Assembly: GCF_015706575.1 (NCBI RefSeq)
Contig: NW_024037074.1
Location: 17,783,334 to 17,847,333 of the forward strand
Direction of reading: 5' to 3'
Source: Patiria miniata
Taxonomy: Eukaryota; Echinodermata; Asteroidea; Valvatida; Asterinidae
DNA length: 64,000 bases
Of the stretch, positions 33,201-45,200 are shown piece by piece. The position numbers and the translations under genes were made by a program. The notes under the pieces are model-generated. The model was not told where the DNA came from. It ran no database searches and worked only from the letters and a program-made list of their open reading frames with translations. The stretch's first letter is position 1. Each line of letters starts with the position of its first letter.

Positions 33201-36200
33201 GGCGGGGATTAGTCTGGGAGACCATCGCAAGATAAATTCGAACGCATAAAAGCTTTGGCACATATCGCGCCCGAACCAGTTCAGTGCAAACACGTACGTA
33301 CGGACTAACGAACCTTCGGATTGACGAACCTTCGAACAATCGAGCGCTCACCTTTAGGTATTCGTCACAGCTGAGGCAGGAATCGGGCCCAAAATCTTTG
33401 TACTGCTTGTCCTCTTCCAAATACCCCAGTGCCACTCCCGGATCGGTAGACTGTGAAGATGTCTTTATCTCATAGATACGACCCAGATGAGGCTTGTCCG
33501 GTAGCGTAGTGGCGCCTCTGTAATTATAGGAGCAGGTGTCGGCCCAATACTGAGCTCTCGCCTCCAGGTCGTCATCCCATGACTGACCGGATACAATCAG
33601 AAGATAATATGGGGTTATTATGCATTCTAAAAGTGGATCTGGAACTTCACCTCGGGACAACCTCCCCACCCCCCCTCCCGAAAAAAAAAAAAAAACGAAA
33701 ACTTGACGTCGCAAAAAAGGCAGCTACTGCGAACAGCCGTACACCACAATATATTTTCCTCCGCCCTTGCCTTGGGAGGGGTGTAGCCTAAGATAAAGTG
33801 ATGAATCTAATGCCTCTAGGGCGTTCGACATAGAAAATACATAGAACATACATAGAAAATACACCAAACCATATTTGTCATGTTTATTTTGCCCACAATT
33901 ACATCTAATGCTGGGTATTTATCACACACACACACAAATGATCATCTTCAAATTTCCCCTACAATTCGGCTGAGGCGGAAGGTCAAAGTTAGGTGAGTTC
34001 AAAATACCGAAATCATTAATGTTAAAACAAACAACCTTTATTCAAAAACAAAACCTGTTCAAGGGATGAAGATGAAACCTTGTATAGATCACTGACGGAA
34101 CCCTTGTCCAAAGAAGTACCAACAATTTGTTACGCCATTGTGACATAAGCATATTTAAATTTGCCTGCGATTTCAGGCCAAAAATTGACAAACTATTCTC
34201 ATCTTTAACAATTTGAACTTAATTGAGGACCCTGTTCATTTCGCCATGACTCCACTCGTACATCACGAGATTTCCTCTCATGTCTTGATGAAGAACATTT
34301 AATATTTTGTACAGAGGACAGACAGCTGTCGCGGGCAAAGTGGGAATCCGCGCAAAGTTGGAATTCCCACTTTGCCCGGCTGGGCAATGTGGGAATTCCA
34401 ATACTGCCCGGCAAAGTAGGAATATTCCCACTTTACCCAGGTTCAATAGTAGGGCAATGTATGAATATTACTGGGTACTTTGAACAGCCCTTTGCCCAGG
34501 TTCAGTAGTAGGGCAATTGTGGGATATTACCAATGTTTCATTTGCACACGTCTTATACGTGTAGCGGATTGATCGAAATTCCCACATCGCTCAGGTTTAG
34601 AAGCAGCGCAATGTAGGAATAGTAATTTCAATACCCCTTAACAATAGCTCTTACATCGAAATTGACGGAAACTCACACTTTGCTCAGGTTCAGAAGTAGA
34701 ACAATGAAGGAATATCACCAAATAGGTAATTTTAACAGCCCTTTCCTATAGCAAATTACATCAACATTGAACGAAATTCCCACTGTTGCCCTGGTTCGGT
34801 AGTAGCACATTATGTTGGAATCTGGGTTAATTTGGAATTAGTGAAAGGGGAATCTTCCTCCCGAGTTTAAAATGTAGTAATTCACGAATGATTCCCAAAA
34901 CATTTGGTGGGTTAGGTGGTAACAAAATAAAGGAATAAAGCCGATGAATATTTAAATACCCCCCTCTAGCAGCAAATGGTTCAAAGGTGATTTTATGAGA
35001 GTTATTGATGTTAATAGTACATAAAGGCAATATTCCCACTTTGCCGCGCAATGTTGGAATTCCCACTTTGCCCTGGGCAAATTCCGAATTTACCCAGATT
35101 CCCACATTGCACGTGACGCAGCCACGACCCAATTTTTCGTTAGCTCAAAGCAGAATTTTATTATACCCGTACAAAGACAAAAAAAACACAAAACAGGTAT
35201 TTTTAGATGTAAGCACATGTTGCATAAACTCCATATTGAAGTCTGCCGCTTCTGTTTCTTTTTTAGAGCAGCCATGTGCAGCTGCAGCAAGATGCGCTTC
35301 ATAAAGTTGGATAATTTTCTTCTATATTATTTGACGGGACAACAACAAGCTTCAAAAAGAGTAAACAGCGATCACACCCCATTTTTTGTCTTCTTTTTTT
35401 TTTTTTTTTCATAATTTGTTTGTCTGGCTGGCTTTTGAAAACAATTTATCAATGCTAATTAATATTCATTAATATTCATGAATATAAAGCAGGGCGATCA
35501 ATTCCTTGACAATATTTTCGGCAAACAGTAGTGGACAATTCGCCCTCTCATTTTCAATCCGCCGTCCGGTGTCGTGAAAAGCAAATATTTTATGTTGTAT
35601 ATTATTCAATTAATAGTTCGTACAGTGCATATGCAGTACAGCCGCACAGCAGGGACTGCCACGTCGAATGCCATGGGCGTCGCCAGGATTTTTTCTAGAG
35701 GGGGGCAAAGCACATCCCCCCCCCCCCCCCTAAAAAAAATACCTGTACTTTTGCCAGCATATTCTCAATTTATCATTTTTTCGAGGGTGGGCATGGGGCA
35801 TTTACCCACCACTTTTTAGATGATAAAAAGTAGTAATTAAGTAATAAAGTATGTCAGGAGCAAATGTGGTCCATTGGGCCATGGGCAGCGCCGGCATTTG
35901 TCTCCGGTTTCAGAGAATATTTCTATTCCCCCTGGATGGGATGCTAGGTAATGCCGGCACCCATTTACACGCCTGTGTGGAGAGAGGCAAGTGTTGATGC
36001 AGTGGCTTGCCAAAGGACACAACATATGGCCAGCAGCTGAATGCGAACTCCTGACCCTCTGATCATGAGTCACAAACCCTAACCACACTACGGACCAAAA
36101 AGGAGTTTGATCACTGCTTGCTCAACTGGAAGTTGGTTGCTGCCTCGGCAAATAATATGGAAGACATAATCTAACTTTTGAAGCGCATTTCTGATGCTGC

Positions 36201-39200
36201 ACATCAATTTGGAAATTGACGAAGCCTCTAAAGTCCCTATCATTTAAAAATACACGTTTTATGGCTGTTTTGTCTTTGCGCAGACGTAATTAAATGATAT
36301 TTTGAATTATCGATGGTTCGTGGCTAGACTGTACGAATCATTAATTTTCTGCTAAGCAACAAAATATGCTTATTTTCGTAAAAAATAATACATTTTGTGG
36401 CTTTTTGCATGGTCTTTGCAGGGCATAATAAAAGTTTGCTCTATGACAAAGCCTCTACAATCCTTGGAGTTAATGTACCACATGGCTATCATCTAAAAAT
36501 ACACGTTTTATGGCTGTTTTGTCTTTGCACAGACGTAATAAAATGAAGTTCTGAATTATCGAAAGAATGGTTCGTGGCTAGACTGTACGAATCATTAATT
36601 TTCTGCATAAGCTAATTTTCTAAAAGATAATGCATTTTGTGGCTTTTTGGTCTTTGCAGGGCATAATAAAAGTTTGCTCTATTATTTCTGGGTCCCATTG
36701 TAATAGTTTATAAAATTAGGCCGCTGCTGAACGGCGGAGGGGATTGCAACCGCCCCCTCTAAATCTGATACTGTAGAAGGAGGCTTGTTGGAAATGAGAG
36801 GGTGAAATGTCCATTTGTCTTTGATGAAAACAGTTGTTCTTCCTCGTTTCTACTCATGAATATTAATTTGTGATGACAATTTGTTTTAAAGCCAGCCATC
36901 CAGTCAAAGTATGAGAAGCAGAAAAAAGCTGCCTAATATGGGAGACGTGATCTAATTTTTTGTTTGGTTCACATTATGACTGCTCAAAAACAGAAACAGT
37001 GTCGGTTGACTTCAATTTGGAGTTTGACGGAGCCTCTGAGTCCCTGGAGTTTATGTAACATATGCATATCATCTAAAAATACATGTTTTTATTATGGCTT
37101 TCTTGTTTTTGCAGGGCATAATAAAAAGTTTGCTCTGAGCCAACGAAAGAATGGTTCGTGGCTACATTGTACGAACTGTTGAAACTTCTCCGTTTAGGTA
37201 TCAAGGGCGGATCCGGGGGGGGGGGGGGGCAAAAATTGTGTTCTGGATCCGCCCTTGTTAGGTATGAGAGCAAAACTGGTGAGGTACCATTGCAATCAGT
37301 TATGGCGAAAAAAAGAGAAGTGTATGGACTTAAATGATTCTTGTTATTTCACCCTGGGGTTATGGTGCGTGTGCCCTTGGGCAAAGCACTTAATTTGTCA
37401 CTCATCAGACCGGAAGTTACAATGAAAAGACCTTTAAACCTTAAAAAAAATTGCTAAAAAGTCAACTGTGAGAGATATAATCAAGATTTGGCTATATATA
37501 GCACAGTTAACATAGCTCTTGAGCTTTCTGGTAATGACGTCACAATGACGTCATTAAGTATCTCATTACAAACAAATAAAGATTGTTATATTTAATTTTT
37601 GAAAATCAATATAAAATCAACCGTTACAGATTTGATTTTGTTTTTATGGCAATCGATACAATATTGCAGGGTCTTCATTTTTGGAATTAAGTGCAAAATC
37701 ACGTGACCCTTCCTTCCGCTCGAAACCGGAAGTGCCTTATAATTTGAAATTGGCAAAAGATGTAAACTTGCTTTCAACGATGTGAGTGTCTGCCTATAGG
37801 CTGTACTTTAAAACAATATAACAGGTGACGTCATAAAATGTTAGAGCGCTCTCTAGCGGCATGTTGACTAAGTCAAACATGAATTAAACATGCACTTTGA
37901 GTTGATCAAGTTATAGGTTTTGCCCTTCACCGACGTTTAAACACTGTATACCCAGTGTGTCAAAAAAAATAATTCCATCTTAAAATAACACTTTGAGTTG
38001 CTGTGTGTGGCAAAGTTTGCGGTAATCAACGGCCCAACACCGTGTGGTTGTTCCTACAACCTCTAGTTTCATTTGTTTTTTTTTGTTTTTTCATTCTAAC
38101 TTGGAACACACCCCTTAACCCTAAAGGAGCAGGGTTATTTTGACCATCTCACAGCCGGAAGGGGGGGGGGGGGCGGATTCGGCCCCCCTCAGATCTTTGC
38201 CATTGAGTGACAACAAATTATGAAACTTGTCGCATGCATAGAACAACTTAATATGAACATACCCCAAAGAATTCAGGACTATAGATTAAAGGGTTTTGGA
38301 ATTATCGGCTAATTAACTATTCATTTGCACCAATGGCAATTCCGCTTTGCGTACACTACATTATGGAAAATGTGAAATTTGTCGGAATTTTATGTTTTTG
38401 GTATCAAAAGATGCGCACGACTCGAGGCTAAAAAGTCAGGAAAGATCGGGTCGGATTCCGCCCCGGCCCCTTTAGGGTTAAACATCGGCGGCGGAACACT
38501 TTTAAAAGTGGGGGGGCAAGGTCCAGTTACTGTTCCCGGAGCAGGATTAAAGCAAAATCAAAGCAAATGGGAAAAGTGTGAAGTTGGTCCGAAACGAAAG
38601 TGTGACCTACGTAATGTCTGCTAACCTATGCATGTGGACTATTCCTACCGTAATTTTCGGAATATAAGCCGCGGCTTGATTTTGCCAATGAAAATGTTTA
38701 CTGCGGCTTATACACCGCGCGGCTTATATTCCGAAAATTACGGTATATCCCTATTTTTCGTATCATTTTTCTAATTTTGTGTCGCCATACTCACTTAGGT
38801 ATAAGGCCTATTGTCAAATTTCAACCCCAACCAGGGGTGTCAATCGCTTTTCAAAAGTGGGGGGACATACCTTGATCAGAACTGATGCGAGCGTGAAGCC
38901 CTTGAGGCGTGGGGTTCGGGGCCCGCTTAAGGGCACCGAAAAAAAAAAATTGGATTCTAGATGCTCTGTGGTGCAATCTGAGGCAATTTCTGACCACTTT
39001 AACCAATATTTTCTGAGCAAAAGATACATTGTAGTACATAATACTATTAATAGGGCTCGATAAATGAGACACGTGTTCAAAAATCTTTTTTACCTCTTGT
39101 ATCATTTTAATTAACCTCGTTTTTTAAAATCGCTCCTGGTAAAAAGTGGGGGGGGGGGCAAAATAGCTACCTATTCAAAAGTGGGGTGGCAACTGCCCCC

Positions 39201-40438
39201 TCTGCCCCCCGGTTCCGCCGCCGGTGGGGTTAAAGCCGGGAAGGGATACGTCAATATTTTAAACTCGAATATTTAAATATACATTGGCAGGCGAAAGCAA
39301 AGTCATCAAGAGCCATCAGACATTACGATTTTCTTTTAAGTTCATAAATAAAAAGACGAATTTGGCAACACCATTGATAATAGATTCATCTGTTGAACTC
39401 AGAAGAAATATAGATTTTTGACTGTTTGTAAGCAACTGTAAAGGTGCATTTTTTTTCCACTTACAAAGTTAAAGATTTGTTCCCGAAGTCCGAAGAGCAC
39501 TGTATATTGGACAATTGAGTAAAAAATGGATCTCCGATTCAGCCTCCAGATTACAGTGAGGGCAATTTCGCTGGTCCTATTCGATACCTACATACCTTCC
39601 AATTTCTATAAAAAGCTTGTTTGCAGAACATATAAACAGGGCAAGATAAGTTCGATATAAAGATTTATTTACGGATCGTAGATACAACTCGAGCTCAACA
39701 GTTTGTTTTCAATGTACGGTTAATAAGATTTTTAATTGATATATCTTCCTATTTTCCTCAGAGGTTCATTTTTTCAAAATCTGTGTGACTGTAAAATAAA
39801 CAAATTAAGTGATACGAGGGATAGATGATGTAACGAAATAATTAACGAAAAAAGGGCTAAGGAATTTTCTGGATTTTTTTTCACTGTCGATCTTCTCCAC
39901 TTAAAAGTTTAAAAGTTTGTAAAAGTATATAAGGGGCATCTTGATGTGGGCATGTTTATTAATCTTTTAACTTTTGACATGTTTATTAATGTGTTTACTG
40001 TTCTTTTTCGTTCTTTTGTAATTTGTTTACCCATCGATTTCTTGACGCGCAAGACATCGGGGCACGTATGTTTGGTAATGTTTGTACCATCGGGAGCACT
40101 CTTACCGCCACAAATCGAGCTTATAGAGTCTATGTTCGTTGGAAGTTTCATGTTCTTGCCCAATATCGTTTGGAAGAAAACTCGCGGAAAATTACTGCAT
40201 ACGGAAAAAAAAGGCAACCGCACAAAATCAAAGGTTAATGGTCACAGCCCTATCACCCCCCCCCCCCCCCAATGAATATGCTTACCAGTTTCGGCATGTC
40301 GGCGGCTTCAGGATCCACGTTTCTGCGCAAGTCATTGATGTATTGCAGGATGTATTCTTTGAACTCCGGCTTTGTCATCTGGGCATTGGCGGGTCCAAGA
40401 ATGAGGAGCACTAACATCAGAACACGTCGCGTATACAT
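30167..40438 (-). CDS. Secreted CAP-superfamily protein, diverged paralogue
   Basis: Five exons (minus): 40286-40438, 33352-33582, 32623-32729, 32066-32160, 30167-30177; intron phases 0,0,2,1; 597 nt, 198 residues. A signal peptide (RRVLMLVLLILGPANA) is followed by the CAP domain (SWDDDLEARAQYWADTC; MGCAFKTDC; ARLVCDF) and a short four-Cys tail (CTQCPSGYDTC, LC) as in GLIPR1/CRISP proteins. The last exon encodes only AQG-stop. Against its neighbour at 42169-46400 it has lost the signature positions: HNDFR reads INDLR, GENMA is replaced by a GRIYE-type sequence and CGHYTQ by CDEYLK. The frame and splice sites are intact, so it looks expressed rather than dead. Function unknown; secreted CAP proteins act in innate defence, venoms and reproduction. 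Confidence 0.85.
30837..31049. mobile_element. Non-autonomous DNA transposon, CCAGTGGCGTAACTA termini
   Basis: Left end CCAGTGGCGTAACTACGG, right end TAGTTACGGCGCTGG, interior with very long G and C runs (C run near 30907-30928). Lies in the last intron of the diverged CAP gene. Confidence 0.7.
32450..32556. repeat. (GACC)n microsatellite
   Basis: Imperfect then perfect ACCGACCGACC repeats in a CAP-gene intron. Confidence 0.9.
33067..33160 (+). repeat. Fragment of the 42.4-42.8 kb dispersed element
   Basis: ATGGGCTCCGTGCACAAGTA and GGCCAGAAAAGGAGAGTTGG match the inverted sequence at 42740-42812. Confidence 0.7.
34335..35110. repeat. Degenerate tandem repeat with CCCACTTTGCCC blocks
   Basis: At least five units around CCCACTTTGCCCAGGTTCAG-TAGTAGGGCAA, spaced roughly 60-120 bp and increasingly diverged, with related blocks to 35110. 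They lie in the long intron 1 of the diverged CAP gene. Open frames here only reflect the repeat. Confidence 0.65.
35114..35275 (-). repeat. Inverted copy of the 36.2-37.2 kb repeat family
   Basis: The reverse complement has CATCTAAAAATAC, TTTTTGTCTTTGTACGGGTA and TAATAAAATTCTGCTTTGAGC, matching the plus-strand units at 36220-37185. Confidence 0.65.
35872..36088 (-). mobile_element. tRNA-derived SINE
   Basis: Minus strand: GTGGTTAGGGTTTGTGACTC head, GGAGTTCGCATTC box B, GTGTCCTTTGGCAAGCCACT, CATCCCATCCAGGGGGAATA. Same family as 56136-56413. Confidence 0.75.
36220..37185 (+). repeat. Three direct copies of a ~230 bp repeat
   Basis: Copies near 36220-36455, 36475-36690 and 36970-37185 share CATCTAAAAATACACGTTTT, GGTTCGTGGCTAGACTGTAC and GCAGGGCATAATAAAAGTTT. 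The first two are tandem; the third is separated and reordered. Confidence 0.7.
37202..37257. mobile_element. Miniature element, CAAGGGCGGATCC ends
   Basis: About 56 bp, consisting of the two inverted ends CAAGGGCGGATCC and GGATCCGCCCTTG around a G run. Confidence 0.6.
38646..38745. mobile_element. MITE with TACCGTAATTTTCGGAATAT inverted ends
   Basis: About 100 bp. The left end TACCGTAATTTTCGGAATAT is perfectly mirrored at the right end, with the inner GCGGCTTAT-type sequence repeated. In CAP intron 1. Confidence 0.85.
39480..39665 (-). mobile_element. LINE fragment (C-terminal zinc-knuckle region)
   Basis: The minus-strand frame contains CPHCNLEAESEIHFLLNCP, the Cys-Cys-His-Cys motif that follows reverse transcriptase in many non-LTR retrotransposons, preceded by Lys/Arg-rich sequence. 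Isolated, no reverse transcriptase nearby. Confidence 0.6.
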
Positions 40439-42168
40439 AGCGGAGCGAACAGCTTAACCGTGCACAAATCTATGAAACTCAATACGTGAGCAAGCAGAGG
40501 TGTGCCTCACAATGTCCGAACCAAAAGCGCTTCGTTCTGGTTTTATAGGCCTGATGCTTAACCAGTAAACTCCGCCCACAAGAAACTGAGGGTGATGGCA
40601 CTGACGCAGTCGATGCAATGCTACAAAGTCACTCCCGTTGTGGGATGTACTAGGCTATCGTGCCATCCTGGGCTTATCGAACTATAGAACTTTCCATATA
40701 CAAACAACTGTAATGATTGATAGTTGAATGCTCTTATGAAAAAGCAAGCTCAAGCTGATTTCCATTGGAAAAAAAATGCCGACTCTGCTCGATCGAAAAC
40801 ACTGGTGTTGATTAATTGAGGATGGTCTACAGTGAACTACCCCCTGGAACCTCTTGCCCCAAAACACTGTTGAAATGACTCTTGCGAATCAGTATTTGTG
40901 GCGTTTGGCTGGATATCACAAGTTGGTTTGGAAATTTTGCCTTTTGCGAAAATCGAAATTTTCGGCAAAAATAATCTTGGCGAGAAGTGGTTGAAAACTG
41001 ACTATACTTCCGTTGTATTTGACGTCACATAAGTTAGCGAATCAGAGAAAGCTTCATGCAGTTGTACACGTAAAATGATCTAAATACACACAAGTCTACT
41101 GAGTAATGAGTAGTAACACGGATGCCCTTTATTTAAGTAAACGTAGAACTTGTGGACGCAGGGTAATAACCTTAGGAACTTTAGCGTTCCTTTTATCATT
41201 TTTGGCCCCATTTTACTAGCATTATTACATTAGTCAGCCGCTCCCACGTCACAAGATAGTAGTTTTGGTAATGAGAACACCTGAAGTGAGGAAACCTACA
41301 TACGGGGAATATGAAATTGAAAAAATATAAAAATTTAAAAAAAATTAAGGTCGCCACTTGATTGAGTTTAATAATGCACGGGTTACAGCATCATTTCACT
41401 TTCCTTCACAAACTGACAACTTTTATACCAGCAATATTTATCTGTATCTTAATGAGATTAATGGGAAGCATATTAGGCTGCTTGAAAAACAATTTGTGCA
41501 TCTTTCTACACCTCTTAAATGTATGAAAACTATTTGACATTCCTTTTTGGTTAATTTTACAGAAAAGTTCACTTTTTTTTTAATTTAAAATTGTCCATGC
41601 TTTTCCTGGCAACTGGGAGGGCGCTGTTACAATGATGGCATCTTAGGAAGACACTGCTCAGTTAAGTGGATTTCTGTTCAAAAAGTGAGTCCAAAATTTG
41701 CTCACTGAAAACGTTTGTGAGAAAAATGTGTTCATTAATAGGCTTCCTGTCGTGTCCTACATACAACGTATCACCGAAGAAAAGAACATTTACAAAAGCA
41801 AAATATCCAAAATTTTGGCAAATCTGATTCTGAAATAGCTGTATAACATTGAGGTTTCTGCCTGAAATGACATCACGCTTTTGCTCATGAATATGGAAAT
41901 TCGAATTAGCATAAAAAACAAACAGGCACCAAAATGCCCTTCAAAATGGAAAAATGAAAATTGAAAATAACATAAAATTGGAGAAAAAAATGGGCCTAGT
42001 TTTACAGAACAGATATCAACTATAATTCTTCACTTATTGAAAACGACAAAATTTAATGGCTGAAACATGCATTATACTTCTATGCTAATAAAGTGGTGGC
42101 TTTGTGCTGTGATATACCTATCCATCATTATTCTCGTGATTCATTGAATGAGGTTCCGTCAGCATCGT
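40439..42168. other. Spacer between the two CAP genes
   Basis: Promoter of the diverged gene, a 5'-flank block at 40680-40870 duplicated at 47390-47530 (AAGCAAGCTCAAGCTGATTT), then the 3' flank of the next gene. No exon seen. Confidence 0.6.
40551..40557 (-). promoter_or_regulatory. TATA box of the diverged CAP gene
   Basis: TATAAAA on the minus strand, 113 bp before the ATG, followed by CCAGAACGAAGCGC. The same arrangement lies before the other CAP gene. Confidence 0.6.
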
Positions 42169-42262
42169 CTATCCACGGACTGCAGATAAAAATATAACAA
42201 AGAGAAATGAGCTATAAAAACGTGCATACCGACGTTTGCGAATAAAGCGCAATGCCAATGGT
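41215..42262. repeat. Segmental duplication, CAP 3' flank copy 2
   Basis: Partner of 29100-30290. A short further relative with CTCTTAAATGTATGAAAA is at 48815-48900. Confidence 0.8.
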
Positions 42263-45200
42263 ACCGTAATATAAATATAAAAGCCCACCCTATGGGCTCT
42301 TTGCACCAACAAAAGAGGGTGCGTTTTACCACTGTTGAGAGCCCCGTGGACGAACTTTACTGTATTGGTTCGCGCGCGAAGTACGCACGACTTCCTGAAT
42401 GTGCCAAAGCTATTAGGCCAAATTAAAAAAAAAACATGTTCAGCGTCCCCGCCCGCTTCCTTTTTGGAGGCTCCCTCCTTTTTTTTTTTTTTTTAATTGA
42501 AAAAAAAACGTAAAAAAGATCAATTTTAAGCAGTGACATCATTTTGGCCTCTTTGTCCGTTGCATCTAGGCCACATAAAGCTGTTATGTCATTTCCTGAG
42601 TCTAAGTGGCGGCCAATTAAAAAAAAGCTGGTGGCCATCTTGAAAGCCGGTTGTTTTGGAAAATGGGTCGGTCGGCCATTTTGTAAAAAAAGGGGGGAAA
42701 AGGCCTCCTCCTTCCTTTTTTTCAAAAATGCAGGACCAGTCTAGGTCTCCCCCAACTCTCCTTTTCTGGCCGTTGAAGGAGTACTTGTGCACGGAGCCCA
42801 TAGGAGCGTCTGCTTGGCAATAAGCGTTTAACCCGAGCCCTAATCTAATCCATTCATACATACCGCACAATCGCCTATTACAACGTTTGTATCCTTTTGG
42901 GCACCGACTACACTTGCCTCCGCTTTCGTACGGCTTTTCACCGATCCAATTGCCCCTGAAACAAAGAACAGATCAAATTTTAGACTTATTGGAATGCTGG
43001 GGAGTTTTAACTGGGGTGTCAATTATATGCTGCAGCATGTCCTTCGATATTTTTCAATAAACTGATTTGTATCATGATTTTGCAATAAGGTGGCCCCTTC
43101 GGAATTCAATTTACTTGCGCAACTCACGTTGAATATTTTTACATTTGTACAATGACGATAAGGGGAAAAAAGTTTGATATTTCTTCTCATCTCAGAGGGG
43201 CCAGCCTTTAATCCCTTTTCTCCCTGACTGACTGACTCCCAGATTGTCACTTGTGAATTAGACTCGCAAAGGTCTTACCTTGGCCCAAATTATTTGACTT
43301 AACATCATAGTGGGCCAGCCCACAAGGTACTCATTGTACCCGACTCACTGACGGACTTGTCACTCGTCAAGTCTTGCATGAGTCTAACCTGGGCCAAAAA
43401 ATGACTTTGCTAGTCAAAGAGGGTCAGTCTATTACCCATCTCACTGACTGCTGGACCAGTTTGTTTGGGGCTATTAGCTTGACAAGTCTTGTTTTTCTCA
43501 ACGTACCCCTCTCCATAGTTGCAGACGAGGCGGTTGGAGAAGTAGCCCGGACAACCTGTCTTGAAGCCACAGCCGAGGAACTTGGTGTTGGCCCAAACCA
43601 TCTGAAAAGAGGGTGATGTTAAAGGCATTTAGAGTCATTTGCATTTATCACCATAGATGGCCAATCATTACCAAACAGCTTATTTGGATTAAAGATTGGA
43701 CTGCCACTCCATGCAATTAATATTCCGTCAGTCTTGCTGTCATTTTGTAGAAGAATTCAAGAGATGTAGTTGATTTTCAACGATCATTCAATTGACTGAT
43801 CGTTAACGAAATCGTGTTTCGAGATTGTGGCCCTATATGCCTTTTATATCATGACTGATGGGATATTTTGGGTCCTCTAGGGACCGAGCTTGGGTACATT
43901 GTGCTTCCCATCCTGATCTTTATATGCTTCCGTCGATTTTCCTACAATTTAATACGAATATTTCATTTAAATGCTTTCAAATCTGGTACAAACTTGTTTG
44001 GAGACAATATTCATCAAATCAATTAGCTTTTGGTGTTCCAGATTCTAGCAAAAGGGGACTCCTCCTTTTTGGCAAAATCATTATTTTTCCCGATTTGCCC
44101 CAAAAGGTGAGTTTCCCCCCCCCCCCAACTCGATCGGCAAATTAAGTACTTATATGGTAATGTTTGAAGTACTTTGCATTTTTTTGGAGATTAGGGGGCT
44201 CTAGTCTCGACTACAACACTGTCTATATAAGAATGACACAAGTTTAGGTGTGTCTTACGTCCGAGAGTATGGGCCTTGTTCACGAGTCGGCCATATTGAA
44301 TTGAAAGTTATAGGTAAAATCTTATTTTTTGGAACTTGCGAAGAGAAATGAAAGCAAGCTAATGTATAATAAACTCCAGTCTGCTTCAATGAATAAGTTA
44401 ACATTTGTAATTAAACATTCCCTAATATTTAAAGCCATATTTAAAAAAAAAAAAAAATGGCAGTAATATAAGGCTGCATTGTGCCTGCTTAAAAGGTCTG
44501 GCGCCATCCCATTCAACAGTTAACAACTAAATGAAATACATTCAGGGAACTCGACAAAAATGGCCAACTCGCGAATAAGGCCCATATATACCCAGCCTCG
44601 ACTTTGAGATCGCGCAAGGCATTATGGGAAACAACATGGCGGAGCAAGATCTCATACCCATGGGAACGAGGTTGCCATATACCAACCTGTGTGTAATGGC
44701 CGCATGATGACTTCATGGGATCCCCTGGTACAGTCCTGCAGTAGTCGCTCCCATAATCGTAGATTTTCCCCTCCATTTCCCATCCCTTCACCATCCCCCT
44801 CAGATCTGTCGCCGTACTGTAGGCCATGTTCTCCCCGATCCAATCCCATCGACTGTTCGACTTGACGTTGTTGTGTCCGTCGACGCAGGAGTCGGCCCAG
44901 TCCTGAGCTTTGCGGGCCAGGTCGTCATCCCATGACTGACCGGACAAAATAAGAATGTATTATGTAGACACTTCGTGAAGTTGTAAAGGTTGTGCAAGCA
45001 GATATCCTTTCCTTTCTAAAAAATAAAAACCTACTTAACATGAGTGTTTCATGTTGATGGAGCATAATACTCTTGCGTATAATCGGTGAAAATGTCATGG
45101 AAATCCGTTCTTGCAAATCAGAGATCTAACAGATTGTAAAAGGCTATGGGTTTTTCACCCACATACATCATCACCGTTAGTGATATCAGTGATTCAGATT

